Of a stretch of 64,000 bases of DNA, positions 1-10,580 are shown one piece after another. The notes beneath the pieces were generated by a model. That model saw nothing but the letters and a program-made list of their open reading frames with translations, made no database searches and was not told the DNA's origin. Each line of letters begins with the position of its first letter. Position 1 is the stretch's first letter. Source of the stretch: Oryzias latipes. Taxonomy: Eukaryota > Chordata > Actinopteri > Beloniformes > Adrianichthyidae. The translations under genes were made by a program, and so were the position numbers. Location: contig NC_019863.2 of NCBI RefSeq assembly GCF_002234675.1, forward strand, positions 805,109-869,108, read 5' to 3'.

Positions 1-844
1 AACCTGATGTAGGAGAGCTGGTCTCCATCCATCTGTAAAAACACTTCAGGACTCCATAGAGATGCAGATTCCTCACAGCTCATCAGTAGTGCTTCTGACA
101 GCTTTTATTTCAGAACTTCTCACAGAGTAGTGAAGGTGAAAGAGCAGCAGAACGGACACTTTGAGTCCCTTTGGGTTTTACACCACTAAGCTTTCAGAAA
201 AAGACTTTTACCCAGAAATCGTTTCGTTTCTAGAAAGCGCCTGCTTCGTGCCAGCGAACCATCTCTCTGATCAAAGCAGTGGAACTCGCCATTTCTTTTT
301 CCATCGCCGTTCCGCTACTTTACAAAGTTCTGCGCATGTCAAAATGATTTATTCTGACCAAAAGTGTGGTGTATGTAAACATTTGTTATAATCAGATAAA
401 GTTTTTCTGGGAACATGTACACAGTTCAGTTCTAATACGATCTTTGATTCGATCAAAGATATTTTGCACTTTTGCCAGTTAAAATACGACAATAATGTAT
501 ATTTTTCCTCAGCTGGCTGCATGCAAACAACATCAAACTTAAGCAAAATAATTTAATGAAAGTGAAACTTTTAGTATGCTGGTATAGTTCTACCAATGAA
601 GTTGTGTTGGTTAATTATAAGGGAGAAAGAGGATTGAAATGAAGAAATTTAAAGTTTTATTTGTCAGAATAGTCACAACAAAAACCTCAAAAAGCAATTT
701 ATAAATGTGAAAAGGTTGAATTAAACATAAATTTAATGTAAAGGTTTTAGGTATCAGCTTCTTTGTGTTATTCTATTTGGTTGAATGCTGTAACCCTTTC
801 TTTTCCTGTTTCTCTTTATTTATGCTATCTTCCGCCGTTTTTCT
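1..844. other. IPPK intron 3, no recognised feature
   Basis: AT-rich sequence downstream, in the minus-strand sense, of the third IPPK coding exon. I looked on the minus strand for a fourth IPPK exon. A TTTTTACAG acceptor-like site occurs near position 35, but no frame after it resembles the next part of the kinase. The next IPPK exon is therefore probably beyond the left edge. Confidence 0.5.
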
Positions 845-1296
845 GCACTTAACTCCTACAATTTTTAACCTATTTTAAATGTTCAGCTCCGTCAGTTTAT
901 TTCAGCTATGCCTTTCGGTCCTTCAAATCCTGTAACTTTTGAAGATATTCCAGGATATTCCAAGATTTTTGCTCCATTAAAATACATTGCGCTTAACTTC
1001 TTTTACAGTTTTTCACCTACTTTAACCATTCTACTATTAAACAGTTCAGCTCATTCCTTTCCGCTAACACATTTGTTCCTTCAAATTTTAACAGTTCAGC
1101 CATTTCTTCAACAATTTCAGCTTTCATGCTTAACTCCTACCATTTTTTTACCTATTTTAATCATTCTACTATTACAATATTCAGCTTTTTCTGCTTTTTT
1201 CTGCCATGACTTTTGATCCTTTAACTTTTCAAGATATTCCAGGATCTTCCAGGAAAGTTCAGCCATTTCTTCAGCAAATTCAGCTTTCATTCAGCA
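845..1296. repeat. Degenerate tandem repeat, about 140-bp unit, three copies
   Basis: Three diverged units begin at about 845, 990 and 1130. Each opens with a variant of CTTAACTCCTAC. It then runs through a TTTACCTATTTTAA block, TTCAGC motifs and, in units 1 and 3, a block close to GATATTCCAGGAT. The 102-codon frame at 908-1216 is open only because the repeat lacks stops; it has no protein-like features. Confidence 0.6.
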
Positions 1297-1585
1297 GGAC
1301 AGCATTCAACTCTGCATTTTCTTCTTCACTCATATCCAACCAATTTTAATTAACTCCTTCACAGGTGATTTTATTAAAACAGCATAACACGACATGACGA
1401 CCTCCTGTCCCGTTATTTAGATATTTGTAATTACATATTGTAATTTGTCTCTTATTCTCAGCATTATATTAACTGTACGGTATATTAAAAATAAACAGCT
1501 TTAATCCCCTCTACCTTGACATGTTTGTCTTAATATTTTGTAAGTAGGTTCTATTTTTCCATTCATCTGAAATGCACTTCTAAAA

Positions 1586-2575
1586 TATTTGGAAGCACCT
1601 GCTGTGGTCCAAGACAGCCATCTACCTCAGTCTCAGTCACTCAGAAGGAGATGGAGAGAACTTCAGAACCGGTTTTGGAAGTTCAGGATGCAGAGCCAAA
1701 CATTTCCACAAATTCTAAAGGCCCATCTGCATCTGATCCACAACAGCAAGAAACATCCGGTTTGCACAGCATTTAAATTACTAGAGTAGTATAAATAAAA
1801 TACATAAAATTGAAAGTAGATATATATTTTCATGGTCAGTCACAGTGCACATTATTTCATAAAATGTATGACAATCTATACTGCCTCAACAAATTCCGTA
1901 AACACGTATTTATTGACAATATATGTGCCTTTTTTAGAATTACAAACACAAAAACATCTCCATCCATTACAGCGGCTTCAGTTGATGATGAACTGTCCAC
2001 TGACCCAGCTAACTGGCCCTTATCCATGACTGACAGGAATCAAACACATCTGGTTTCCAGAAAACCGATTGAGGTGCCATCCACATTTGTTTTTCCCAGG
2101 AATGACAATGATGGAAGAAGCTACTATCACCAGTACTTCCAAAAACTTTAGTTAGTGCAGAAGAGGTGAAAAGAACATGATTGGTGTACTCGGGGGGGGG
2201 GGGGGGGGGGGGGGGGGGGGTATGCTCTTGTGTTTTTTGCTGCAAACTTTTTTCCAAAAAGAAAATGAGTTTAACAAACCCTGGATTTAATGTCTGGAAG
2301 CATGCCAGTTCTTTGATCACCTCACATGACAATAGATCATATCCACTGCATGAAAACTTGGAAAGAATTATCTGGAAGGATAAAAAAGCTTAAGCTTATT
2401 AAATGTTCCCAAGATCATGGCTCAAGATCGTCTATCTGGTTTGGTAGTTATAAGCATAAACCAAACCATTGCTGAGAAACTAACATATGAGGATTTGATC
2501 GATAACCGTTTTAAGGCAAAACGGTCACATTTTGTGTTTAAGAGGAGCAGACCAAGTTCATGGTGCAAGCTTTGA
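1586..2575 (+). pseudogene. hAT transposase relic (TTF-type zinc finger, ZMYM1-like), internally deleted
   Basis: Broken reading frames carry the two ends of a hAT transposase of the class with an N-terminal TTF-type zinc finger. At 1936-2151 a frame contains DPANWPLSMTDRN and ends SYYHQYFQKL. At 2178-2340 a frame reads LVYS, a glycine run, then CSCVFCCKLFSK and later GFNVWKHASSLITSHDN, which is the TTF zinc-finger signature. At about 2418-2530 a frame contains DRLSGLVVISI and YEDLIDNRF, matching the end of the hAT C-terminal dimerisation region. The RNase H-like catalytic middle is absent, so this is an internal-deletion derivative. A stop codon replaces the expected tryptophan before LVYS. 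It lies in IPPK intron 3, on the opposite strand to IPPK. Confidence 0.75.
2192..2220. repeat. Poly-G tract, 29 bases
   Basis: An uninterrupted run of G on the plus strand inside the hAT relic. It is in frame as glycine codons, between LVYS and the CxxxFCCKLF zinc-finger motif, where the family normally has a short linker. The exact length in an assembly may be uncertain. Confidence 0.95.
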
Positions 2576-2583
2576 GAATTCTC

Positions 2584-2644
2584 TATTCAATTCAGTTTTA
2601 TTTGTATAGCCCAATATTACAACAATAGTTGTCTTAATGGGCTT

Positions 2645-2646
<2 letters not shown>
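2584..2646 (-). mobile_element. Solo 3'-tail fragment of L2-like LINE
   Basis: The stretch TTCAATTCAGTTTTATTTG, TATAGCCC and ACAACAATAGTTGTCTTAATGG is nearly the same as the 3' end of the larger L2-like element at 55026-56335. It is only about 60 bp and is immediately followed by an (AT)n tract. Confidence 0.6.

Positions 2647-2706
<60 letters not shown>
2647..2706. repeat. (AT)30 microsatellite
   Basis: Sixty bases of perfect AT dinucleotide repeat. Confidence 0.97.
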
Positions 2707-2709
<3 letters not shown>

Positions 2710-3159
2710 ACACCCATTGACTCTCACACTTATGGACAATAAACTGTACGGCTGGAAAGCTTCAATACTGCTCACCATTTTTGTTGCACCCCTAAAGTTA
2801 AAACATGATAGTTATTTATTTTAAAAAAACACAGAGAGCCGCAGCACAGGCAGGAAAAAGACGCATTTTGGACCGTTTAGCTCTTTCCGCCATCGTATAT
2901 CTTTGGTAGCGTTCCTGTGTGTGCACGCCGCGTACTGTCTGAACAACAGCCCCGCCCCCCGTGCACACAAACAGCTAGTGGGAGAGAACGTAAACAAAGG
3001 GATGATGGGAAATGGGGTGGGTTTCAGGTCTCAGATTCAGAGATGACAGCAGAACAGACAATCACCTGTGCATCATTCACCAGGATTGTGTTTGGTTGTT
3101 TTCTACATCCCTTCACTTCAAAGCCATGACGAACACAGGAAACGGTCATGCGTGCTTAC
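2707..3159. other. IPPK intron 3, unassigned
   Basis: Contains a GC-rich stretch at about 2905-2990 with GTGCACGCCGCG and CCCCGCCCCCC. I recognise no gene or repeat family here. Confidence 0.4.
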
Positions 3160-6100
3160 CCCACTATGGATGAACTTGTCTCCCAGCATGCTGCTCATCA
3201 CGTTGGAACTGAAGTCAACAATGTTCTGGATCTGCCTGAAAGCCTGCTCTGCTGTCTGCATCACAAAGACACACAAATGAGACAGGCAGGTGAACCCACA
3301 GGTGCTGTACTGCTGCAGTAACATATGTTTACCACACATATCACTTTCCAATATATAAAGAGTAAAAACAACAGCAGATAAGTCATAAAGGTTCTGTTGG
3401 CGTGTTGGGTTGTGGTCATGTATGATCCTTTTCCTTTGAAAGCTCAGATATGAACCTTAGAGTCTCAGCTATTGTGTTTGAGGTACTGGAGTCTCAAATT
3501 CTTCAGACAAAGAATGCGCAGTACAATGTACAAAGAGGTTTTGTATTAAAGACTGTCCTGCCCTGCAGCTTCCTTATCCATGGAAATGACTGTGACTCTG
3601 CCATATTTTAACGCAAATGTCCATCTTATCTGTCCTCCGACAGCTCACAGCTACATGTCTCCTCTCTAACATGGAACATTCTTTGGGCTACATTGCTCTA
3701 GGTCAGGGCAGCTCATTCCTAGTCCTCGAGATCTACCAACCTGCCTGTTTTCCAGATCTCCAAGCCCTGTTAGTTGCTGATCAGCTAAATCAGAAGTCTC
3801 CAGAATGAACACACCTGGTCCAGGAGAACTGGAAAACAGGCAGGGAGGTAGATCTCCAGGACCAGGAATGAGCAGCCCTGCTCTGTTATTTAACTAAAAA
3901 ACAGAATCATTGTTTCAATCGCTTGTTCCATCACCTGCAGCCAAGACTACTGTCCTGAGCCAAGTTTGACTTTCAGGATGTTGTTGTTCACTTTTAAATG
4001 AAGCCGCTTGAAGAAACATCCTGATGTTCGCTGCCCCCTGTTGATCTGACCATGCAGAGAGGAGCCTGAAGAGGCCTTTGAAGTGGGTCATTTAGGACAC
4101 AAGATGCCAATCACACAGAACCACTTTACTGACCCATTTGCTTTGCATTCACATAAGAGCTGGACCTTAATGTGACGGTTTGGTATCCAAAGCTTTTGCT
4201 GCCCTCTCTGCAACAGCCAGCACTAAAGCACAGAGGCAGGGGGGCAAAGACAATGAACTGATTTCTACTGAAACATTACCAAATTTCAGGATCTGTCATT
4301 TATTCGAAATAACTGAAAAAGGGGGTTTGAACACTTCCACCTCCAGATAACTGGGAAGAGGAGATGGCTAACCTCCAAAGCCTACTCTGAGCATGCAGTC
4401 CGTCTGGCATGTTTGAACCCAGAGTCCAGTTGGTGTTTCTGCTGGGATCGCTTCAGTCTGTGCTCAACGCGGTTAAGTGAACCGGAGACGGTTCAAAGCG
4501 CGGTTTAGAGAACTGTTGCCGTACAGATCTGCTGACATCACTAAATGTGCCAGAGCACTATTCTTCAAAGCTGTCACATCAAAAATGTGGTACCCTGCAT
4601 CATAAATGAACACAGTTTCTTGGTTCTGAGCAGCAAAAAGCTTTAGAAGATGTGTTTCCTACCTGCGGTGGGTTTTCTGAGTCTGCTGCTGGATACTTGA
4701 GCAAGCGTAAAACCCTCGGGAACTGCAAAAACAGAAGGGATTTGGTTAGAACTACTAATGAGCAGCTTCACAGACATAAAGTCTATAGCAAGGAAAGTTA
4801 GACAACTCTCTTCTATATTGTGTTATTGACATGTTGCCTTTCTCTGTCAGACTGACATTCACAGATTAAAGTGTGAAAAAGTTGAAATAAACTAAGGAGG
4901 AAAACACTTTGCTCTTTGAAATCCAACAACGTGAATAATCTCCACGTTTCTTCTGCCTTTGTATTGATGTCAGACACTCTGTGCAGAGTCCATTCAGACA
5001 CCTCCATCTGTCTTCCTTTTAGGAACCATTGAAGTTTTCCCACGCTGCAGCTGAGAGCACATTTGTAAAGTCTGGGGTGTGTCAGGAAAAATTCTCAACA
5101 TTTTCCAAGGTGTGTGTGCGTCAGTGTGCAAGTTCAGACTGAGTCTTAGTCAAATGAGTCAAAATGCGACAGGATTAACCGTTGTCCTGAACAAAAGCCG
5201 ACTCCTCTATGACCGGAACTGTTGCTAGAAGAAACAGCCTTTTCTCACACAGCAGAAGCAAACAGAAATGTGTGCTTGGCACATCTTTGTCGTCACCGTG
5301 CCTCTGATGGCGTTAGAAGCACATCTGTCTGTGGGGGACGTGCACGAGCAGTACCGCGGCTGAACACGCCACAAATCTGACCAGCAATCCTCCAAACAGC
5401 AAGATTTTCTTCCAAGACATTGTTGGAACTAAGACTTTACCTACAAAACACAGGTCCACTGACTGTGGCTCTGGCTTTTAGTTACAGATGTGCTGTTAGA
5501 GGAAGACACTGATTTTGGACCAGAGAATGTTGCTGAACCCTGCAGTCAAACTGCCCTGCATGATCCTTATGCATAGCACAGTAACCATGGTTACGGCTGC
5601 AGGAAAGAAACTAGTTTCTCTGGTTTTGTGTTCCTTAAACCTTTGTCTTGTTTTCATACCAGGCTCAACATTCCTGAGTAATGGAGGTAAAGTATCCTTC
5701 AGAGAAAAAGGAAAGGTTTCTCTGAAGGATACTTTCCCCTGAAGAGATTTGCGTTCAGCCCCGACTCCTCAGAAACAATCCACTTCCTGTTCTCTCGCTA
5801 TCTTTGGTAAGTATCTGCAGCTTGGTCACAATGACTAACGTCCGTCACGTTCTTCCATCAGTGACCCCGTGAATGTCACGCAAGGCAAAGGGCGCGTGCC
5901 CGTTCACGCTGCGCTCAAAGAGCGAGCGCGGCGCTGAGACTGCAGACAGGTCCCACGTCAGGAGTCAAAAACTCGGCCCGTTTCTCATTTGATCACCACT
6001 GGACCAGGAAAGTAGACCGGAAGCTACCGCCGAACCTCACAGCAGCGACTGGAAAACAGTTCGAACCCTGATGAGAATAGGGATGCTGCCGCAAACTAGC

Positions 6101-6358
6101 TTAGTGAGATGACAGTTCAGCTAGCATTCCTCAAACTTAACAACACCGTCAATGTTTTTCAGCTACAGAGCCATTAGAACGAGTGCCTGAGGTTCGCTGA
6201 GCCATGTGTGCTGTGGACGTAAGTCCATCAGCGTTAGCCCGGCCGAGTCTAGCTTCGAGCTAACAGCCGACATTCACCTGTACGTGACAGACGACCAGAC
6301 TCTTGTTTCCTTCTCCGTGGTACTTCCAGTCGTTTTCGTCCATTTTGTCCACTTCCAT
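3160..6358 (-). CDS. ippk: Inositol-pentakisphosphate 2-kinase, coding exons 1-3 (partial gene)
   Basis: IPPK adds the 2-phosphate to Ins(1,3,4,5,6)P5, giving IP6 (phytate). Three minus-strand exons are visible: 6278-6358, 4663-4722 and 3160-3255. Each ends at a GT donor, follows a CAG acceptor and is in phase 0. Together they give 79 codons. Exon 1 starts at the upstream of two in-frame ATGs (MEVDKMDENDW) and contains YHGEGNKSLVV, the conserved N-terminal nucleotide-binding signature. Exon 2 reads FPRVLRLLKYP. Exon 3 contains QIQNIVDFSSNVMSSMLGDK, aligning with the vertebrate IPPK N-lobe. Vertebrate IPPK is close to 490 aa, so about 84% of the protein is off the left edge. Intron 1 contains a 19-bp perfect hairpin; introns 2 and 3 contain repeats. 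I see no frameshift or stop in the exons. Confidence 0.92.
3704..3882. mobile_element. Foldback MITE, probably hAT-derived
   Basis: The left arm 3704-3758 (CAGGGCAGCTCATTCCTAGT through GCCTGTTTTCCAG) is the imperfect reverse complement of the right arm 3825-3882 (CTGGAAAACAGGCAGGGAGG through AATGAGCAGCCCTG). The ends are CAGGG and CCCTG. Flanks share only CTCT, so the target duplication is decayed or absent. It lies in IPPK intron 2. Confidence 0.8.
5689..5735. repeat. Perfect 19-bp stem, 9-base loop hairpin
   Basis: AAAGTATCCTTCAGAGAAA (5689-5707) and TTTCTCTGAAGGATACTTT (5717-5735) are exact reverse complements separated by AAGGAAAGG. It lies in IPPK intron 1. It is shorter than a normal microRNA precursor and may be a miniature-element remnant. 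Confidence 0.95.
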
Positions 6359-6521
6359 CCTATAAGTAGCACCGAACTCAGTTCCTGTTTATGAACAAGA
6401 AGAACCAAAACACTGCGCGTCCACGCACAGGAGCCACCACCGCTCCCGCGACCTGCTCGCCAGTTTATTTCCACATAAAACCGAGGAGGAACTACAACAC
6501 CTCGTCCGGTCCGTTCTGCGT

Positions 6522-6529
6522 CACTTCCG
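6522..6529 (-). promoter_or_regulatory. ETS-type site in the IPPK promoter region
   Basis: The minus strand reads CGGAAGTG, the core consensus for ETS-family factors common in housekeeping promoters, about 165 bp upstream of the chosen IPPK ATG. The surrounding 6400-6540 is relatively CpG-rich. The role is inferred from position and motif only. Confidence 0.45.
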
Positions 6530-6539
6530 ACCATACTTT

Positions 6540-7310
6540 CAAAATAAAACTTCCTATACGTTTGACCTCAACAATAATCTTTAGGCATCATCATTTTTCC
6601 TGGAAAGTAATAGTTTATTTAAGAAAATACTTGAAAGGGGATTAAAAATATTTTTATCAGAATCATTATTTGCTGTTGTTTTTTTCACTGAGCATTAATC
6701 AAAGTAGTTAGTAAATCTGTGCATCACGGTGAAAGTTTTTCTCCCTATTACTTTGATAAATGTGCCTGGCTGAATGAATATCTATATAGACAGTGAATCA
6801 AAAGAATGCCAAGAGTGTGCAAAGCAGTAATCAAAGCAAAAGGTGGCTACCATGAAGAACCTGTAATATGACATATTTTCAGTTGTTACACACTTTTTTG
6901 TTATGTACATAATTACACATGTGTTCATTCATAGTTTTGTTGCCTTCAGTGTGAATCTACAATTTTCAACTTTTGGTCTGTACTGTATATCTGTCTATTA
7001 AGGTGTTTTTATTTTTATTTGTTTGATTATTTTATCTTTTTATCTTGTGAAGTGAGCGACCTTGGGAGCATTTCGGGCAGATGACTCAGGCAGGCGTTTA
7101 CTTCGGTTACTCCCCTAGGGCGGTTCAGTTAATCAACTCACCTGTTCCACGTCCTATTTAAGTCCAGGTGTGTAAGCTGTTCATCCTTCTTTACTGAAGC
7201 GCTGCGTTTGTTGCCCCACCCTCCTCCCCGGCTTCCACCTGTGAGCTCTGTTGTGGGTAGTTATTACCCAAAAGTGTATGGAAATTTGTCTCATGAAATT
7301 GCATGGAGTC
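6540..7310. other. Intergenic, unassigned
   Basis: Mostly AT-rich. At 7050-7250 there is a more GC-rich block with a TATTTAAG sequence near 7155, resembling an LTR or a decayed promoter, but no paired repeat supports that. Confidence 0.35.
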
Positions 7311-7475
7311 TTATGCCAAACTAAAGGAATGTGAAATGTCAATTATAAAGGAATGTCAAATGTCAATTATAAAGGAATGTGAAATGCAAACTAAAAAGAA
7401 TGTGAAATTTAAATTTAATGGAATGTGACTGCCAAACAAAGAATGTGAAAGCAAAACAAAAGATGTGAAAATAAA
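7311..7475. repeat. Degenerate tandem repeat with core GAATGTGAAAT
   Basis: At least seven imperfect copies of a 22-27 base unit built on AAAGGAATGTGAAATG, decaying to the right into AAGATGTGAAAAT. Confidence 0.75.
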
Positions 7476-7859
7476 TATTATTATTACTGCATGAGTTGTC
7501 TGACTGAAATGTGTCAATATTTTTATCAAATATTTTCCCTCCACAGTTTTTTCTTCCTCATAATTTTGCTGTTATTATGCCTGTACACAGCACTGTATGA
7601 ACAACCAGCTTGTTTGGCCAGGACTTCGGTGGCATGTCTTCTTGGTGAAGAGTGTCAATGACTGGGTTCTCGACATCCGTCAAGTCAACAGTCTTCCCCC
7701 CGACTCAGGCGCGGCCAGGGGCTAGCTTGGACTTGCTATAGCAACTGCAAGATTTGGCAAACAGTCTGAGAGGTACACAGTAGCACTGTCTCAACGCGCT
7801 CGGGAGCTTGCGTTTGTTCTTCAGAGAATAAAGTGGTGGAAGTTAAAAAAGGAAGAGTG

Positions 7860-8290
7860 ATGTATGGTTCTTAGGGAGGAGTAGAAACAGATTTTTGGAG
7901 ATCAGGAGGGTCTTCCAGATGATCAAACAGCTACAACTAAAGTAATCAAGGAGACTGGGGGGAGATGTATGGTGAGTCATGTGAAGCGAAGAAGGCAGAT
8001 AAAGAGACTTGGTGGTGGAATGGAGAAGTTCAGGAGTGTGTTAAGAGGAAAAGGTTTACTAAGAAAAAATGGGACACCGACAGAAGAACAGGGAGATGCA
8101 GCTCAAGGGGTAGGTGGCAAAGACCAAATAAAGTGCGGATGAGGACTTGAATGACAAATTGGAAACAAATGAGGGAGAGGTAAAGGTGCACAGTTGAAGC
8201 AAAGAAATAGAGACAGAAGGATGTGCAGCAGATTTGGGTAATCAAGGACAGGGATAGAAACATGTTGGCAGGTTAGATGATTCAGCAAAA
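7860..8290 (+). mobile_element. RTE-like LINE fragment
   Basis: A short frame reads ETWWWNGEVQECVKRKRF then KKKWD. This is typical of the segment between the endonuclease and reverse transcriptase of RTE-type non-LTR elements. Frameshifts and stops surround it. It may belong to the same family as the RT fragment at 20577-21290. Confidence 0.6.
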
Positions 8291-8394
8291 CACCTCAGCA
8301 CTACAGGAAACTACCGGTAAAAAAAAAAAAGATTGAATAATTTTCCTGATGACAACAAACCTAAATAAAACTCCACAAAAATATCTTTCTGTGC

Positions 8395-9240
8395 ATGCTA
8401 CATCCATCCATCCCCTTTATAAGCCCACTTAAACTCTCAGATTCACAGGGTTTCTGGAACCTACGCAGCTACTGTGAAGTGAAGGTGGGGTTTATCCTGG
8501 ATGGTTCTCCAGTCCTCCGCAGGGAAACACAAAGACAGACAGCTATACACACTCACAGTTACACCTAGAGACGGTTTAGAGTAGGGGTGTCAAACTCAAA
8601 TTCACAGTGGGCCAAAATAAAGCAGTGAATCAAAATCACAGGCCAAACTCAATATTTATTGAAAAATTACCTGCAACTGATATGTAATGTTTAGCCTTTT
8701 CATATAGTGTCTTCTTATGTTATATTCTTTCGTTACAGCCAGCAGAACAGAAGACAAACAGGTCTGTCATTTATTTACGTGAACAGATAACCTGCCTCCT
8801 ACCTGTCTTGAATGCTCCTGTTATCCATCTTTCATTTGGGAATTTTGTGGAGGGTGACTGGAGCATGGCTGTCAATGACTGTTAACAGAAAAAAGGAGCG
8901 CTTGCCAGTTTTGACAACATACTAGCAATGCATTAGTATTAGCGGTACAGTGTATACCACGGGCCAGCTCTAATTCACATTTGATATGATCTCGCAGGGC
9001 AATTATAATTACACTGCGAGCCAAATTTGGCCTGCGGGCCTGAGTTTGATACATCCGGCTTAGAGATAACCAAATAACCTATAAAGCATATTTTTGGACT
9101 GTGGGAAGAAGTCATAGAAAACCACCGCATGAATGAGGATAACATAGAAGCTCTGCATAGAAAGAGCCCAACCAGGATTTGAACCACAGCCTTCTCACTG
9201 TGAAGCAAGTGATGACCACTACACCACCATAACCACAACC
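8395..9240. mobile_element. Old teleost interspersed repeat, split by a younger insertion
   Basis: The left part (8400-8581) has CATCCATCCATCCCC and GTTTCTGGAACC. The right part (9059-9240) has TTTTTGGACTGTGGGA, ACCAGGATTTGAACC and GACCACTACACCACC. Together they form the common fish repeat whose consensus continues from a TTTAGAG block directly into ACCAATTAACC. Here that junction is interrupted by the element at 8582-9058. Confidence 0.65.
8582..9058. mobile_element. hAT-type non-autonomous element nested in an older repeat
   Basis: The left end AGGGGTGTCAAACTCAAATT and the right end GGGCCTGAGTTTGATACATC are imperfect inverted repeats. This is the familiar vertebrate hAT terminus that reads towards GGCCCGCGGGCC. 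Flanks TTTAGAGT and CTTAGAGA look like a degraded 8-bp target duplication. Confidence 0.75.
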
Positions 9241-10394
<1,154 letters not shown>

Positions 10395-10580
10395 CACTTG
10401 TCCCCGTTCGTTGGTGCATTTTGTTAAGGCACATCTCGGGCCGCACCGCCGGGGTCCTTGCTGGAGGTTCGGCGCCACATCTTTTAGTTGGAGCAGATGT
10501 GAAGCAAAACTAGATAAATGCTGTGAAGTACTTGCTCTTCTCAAGTCATTACCGGATTGTAAACGCACAGATTTGCAACA

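Noticed and set aside
1..40. Possible IPPK exon 4 after a TTTTTACAG acceptor on the minus strand
   Set aside because: No frame resembles the conserved continuation of the kinase, and the acceptor-like word is common in AT-rich introns.
5689..5735. A microRNA precursor
   Set aside because: The stem is 19 bp with a 9-base loop, 47 bases in all, and flanks do not extend the pairing; it is too short for a standard precursor.
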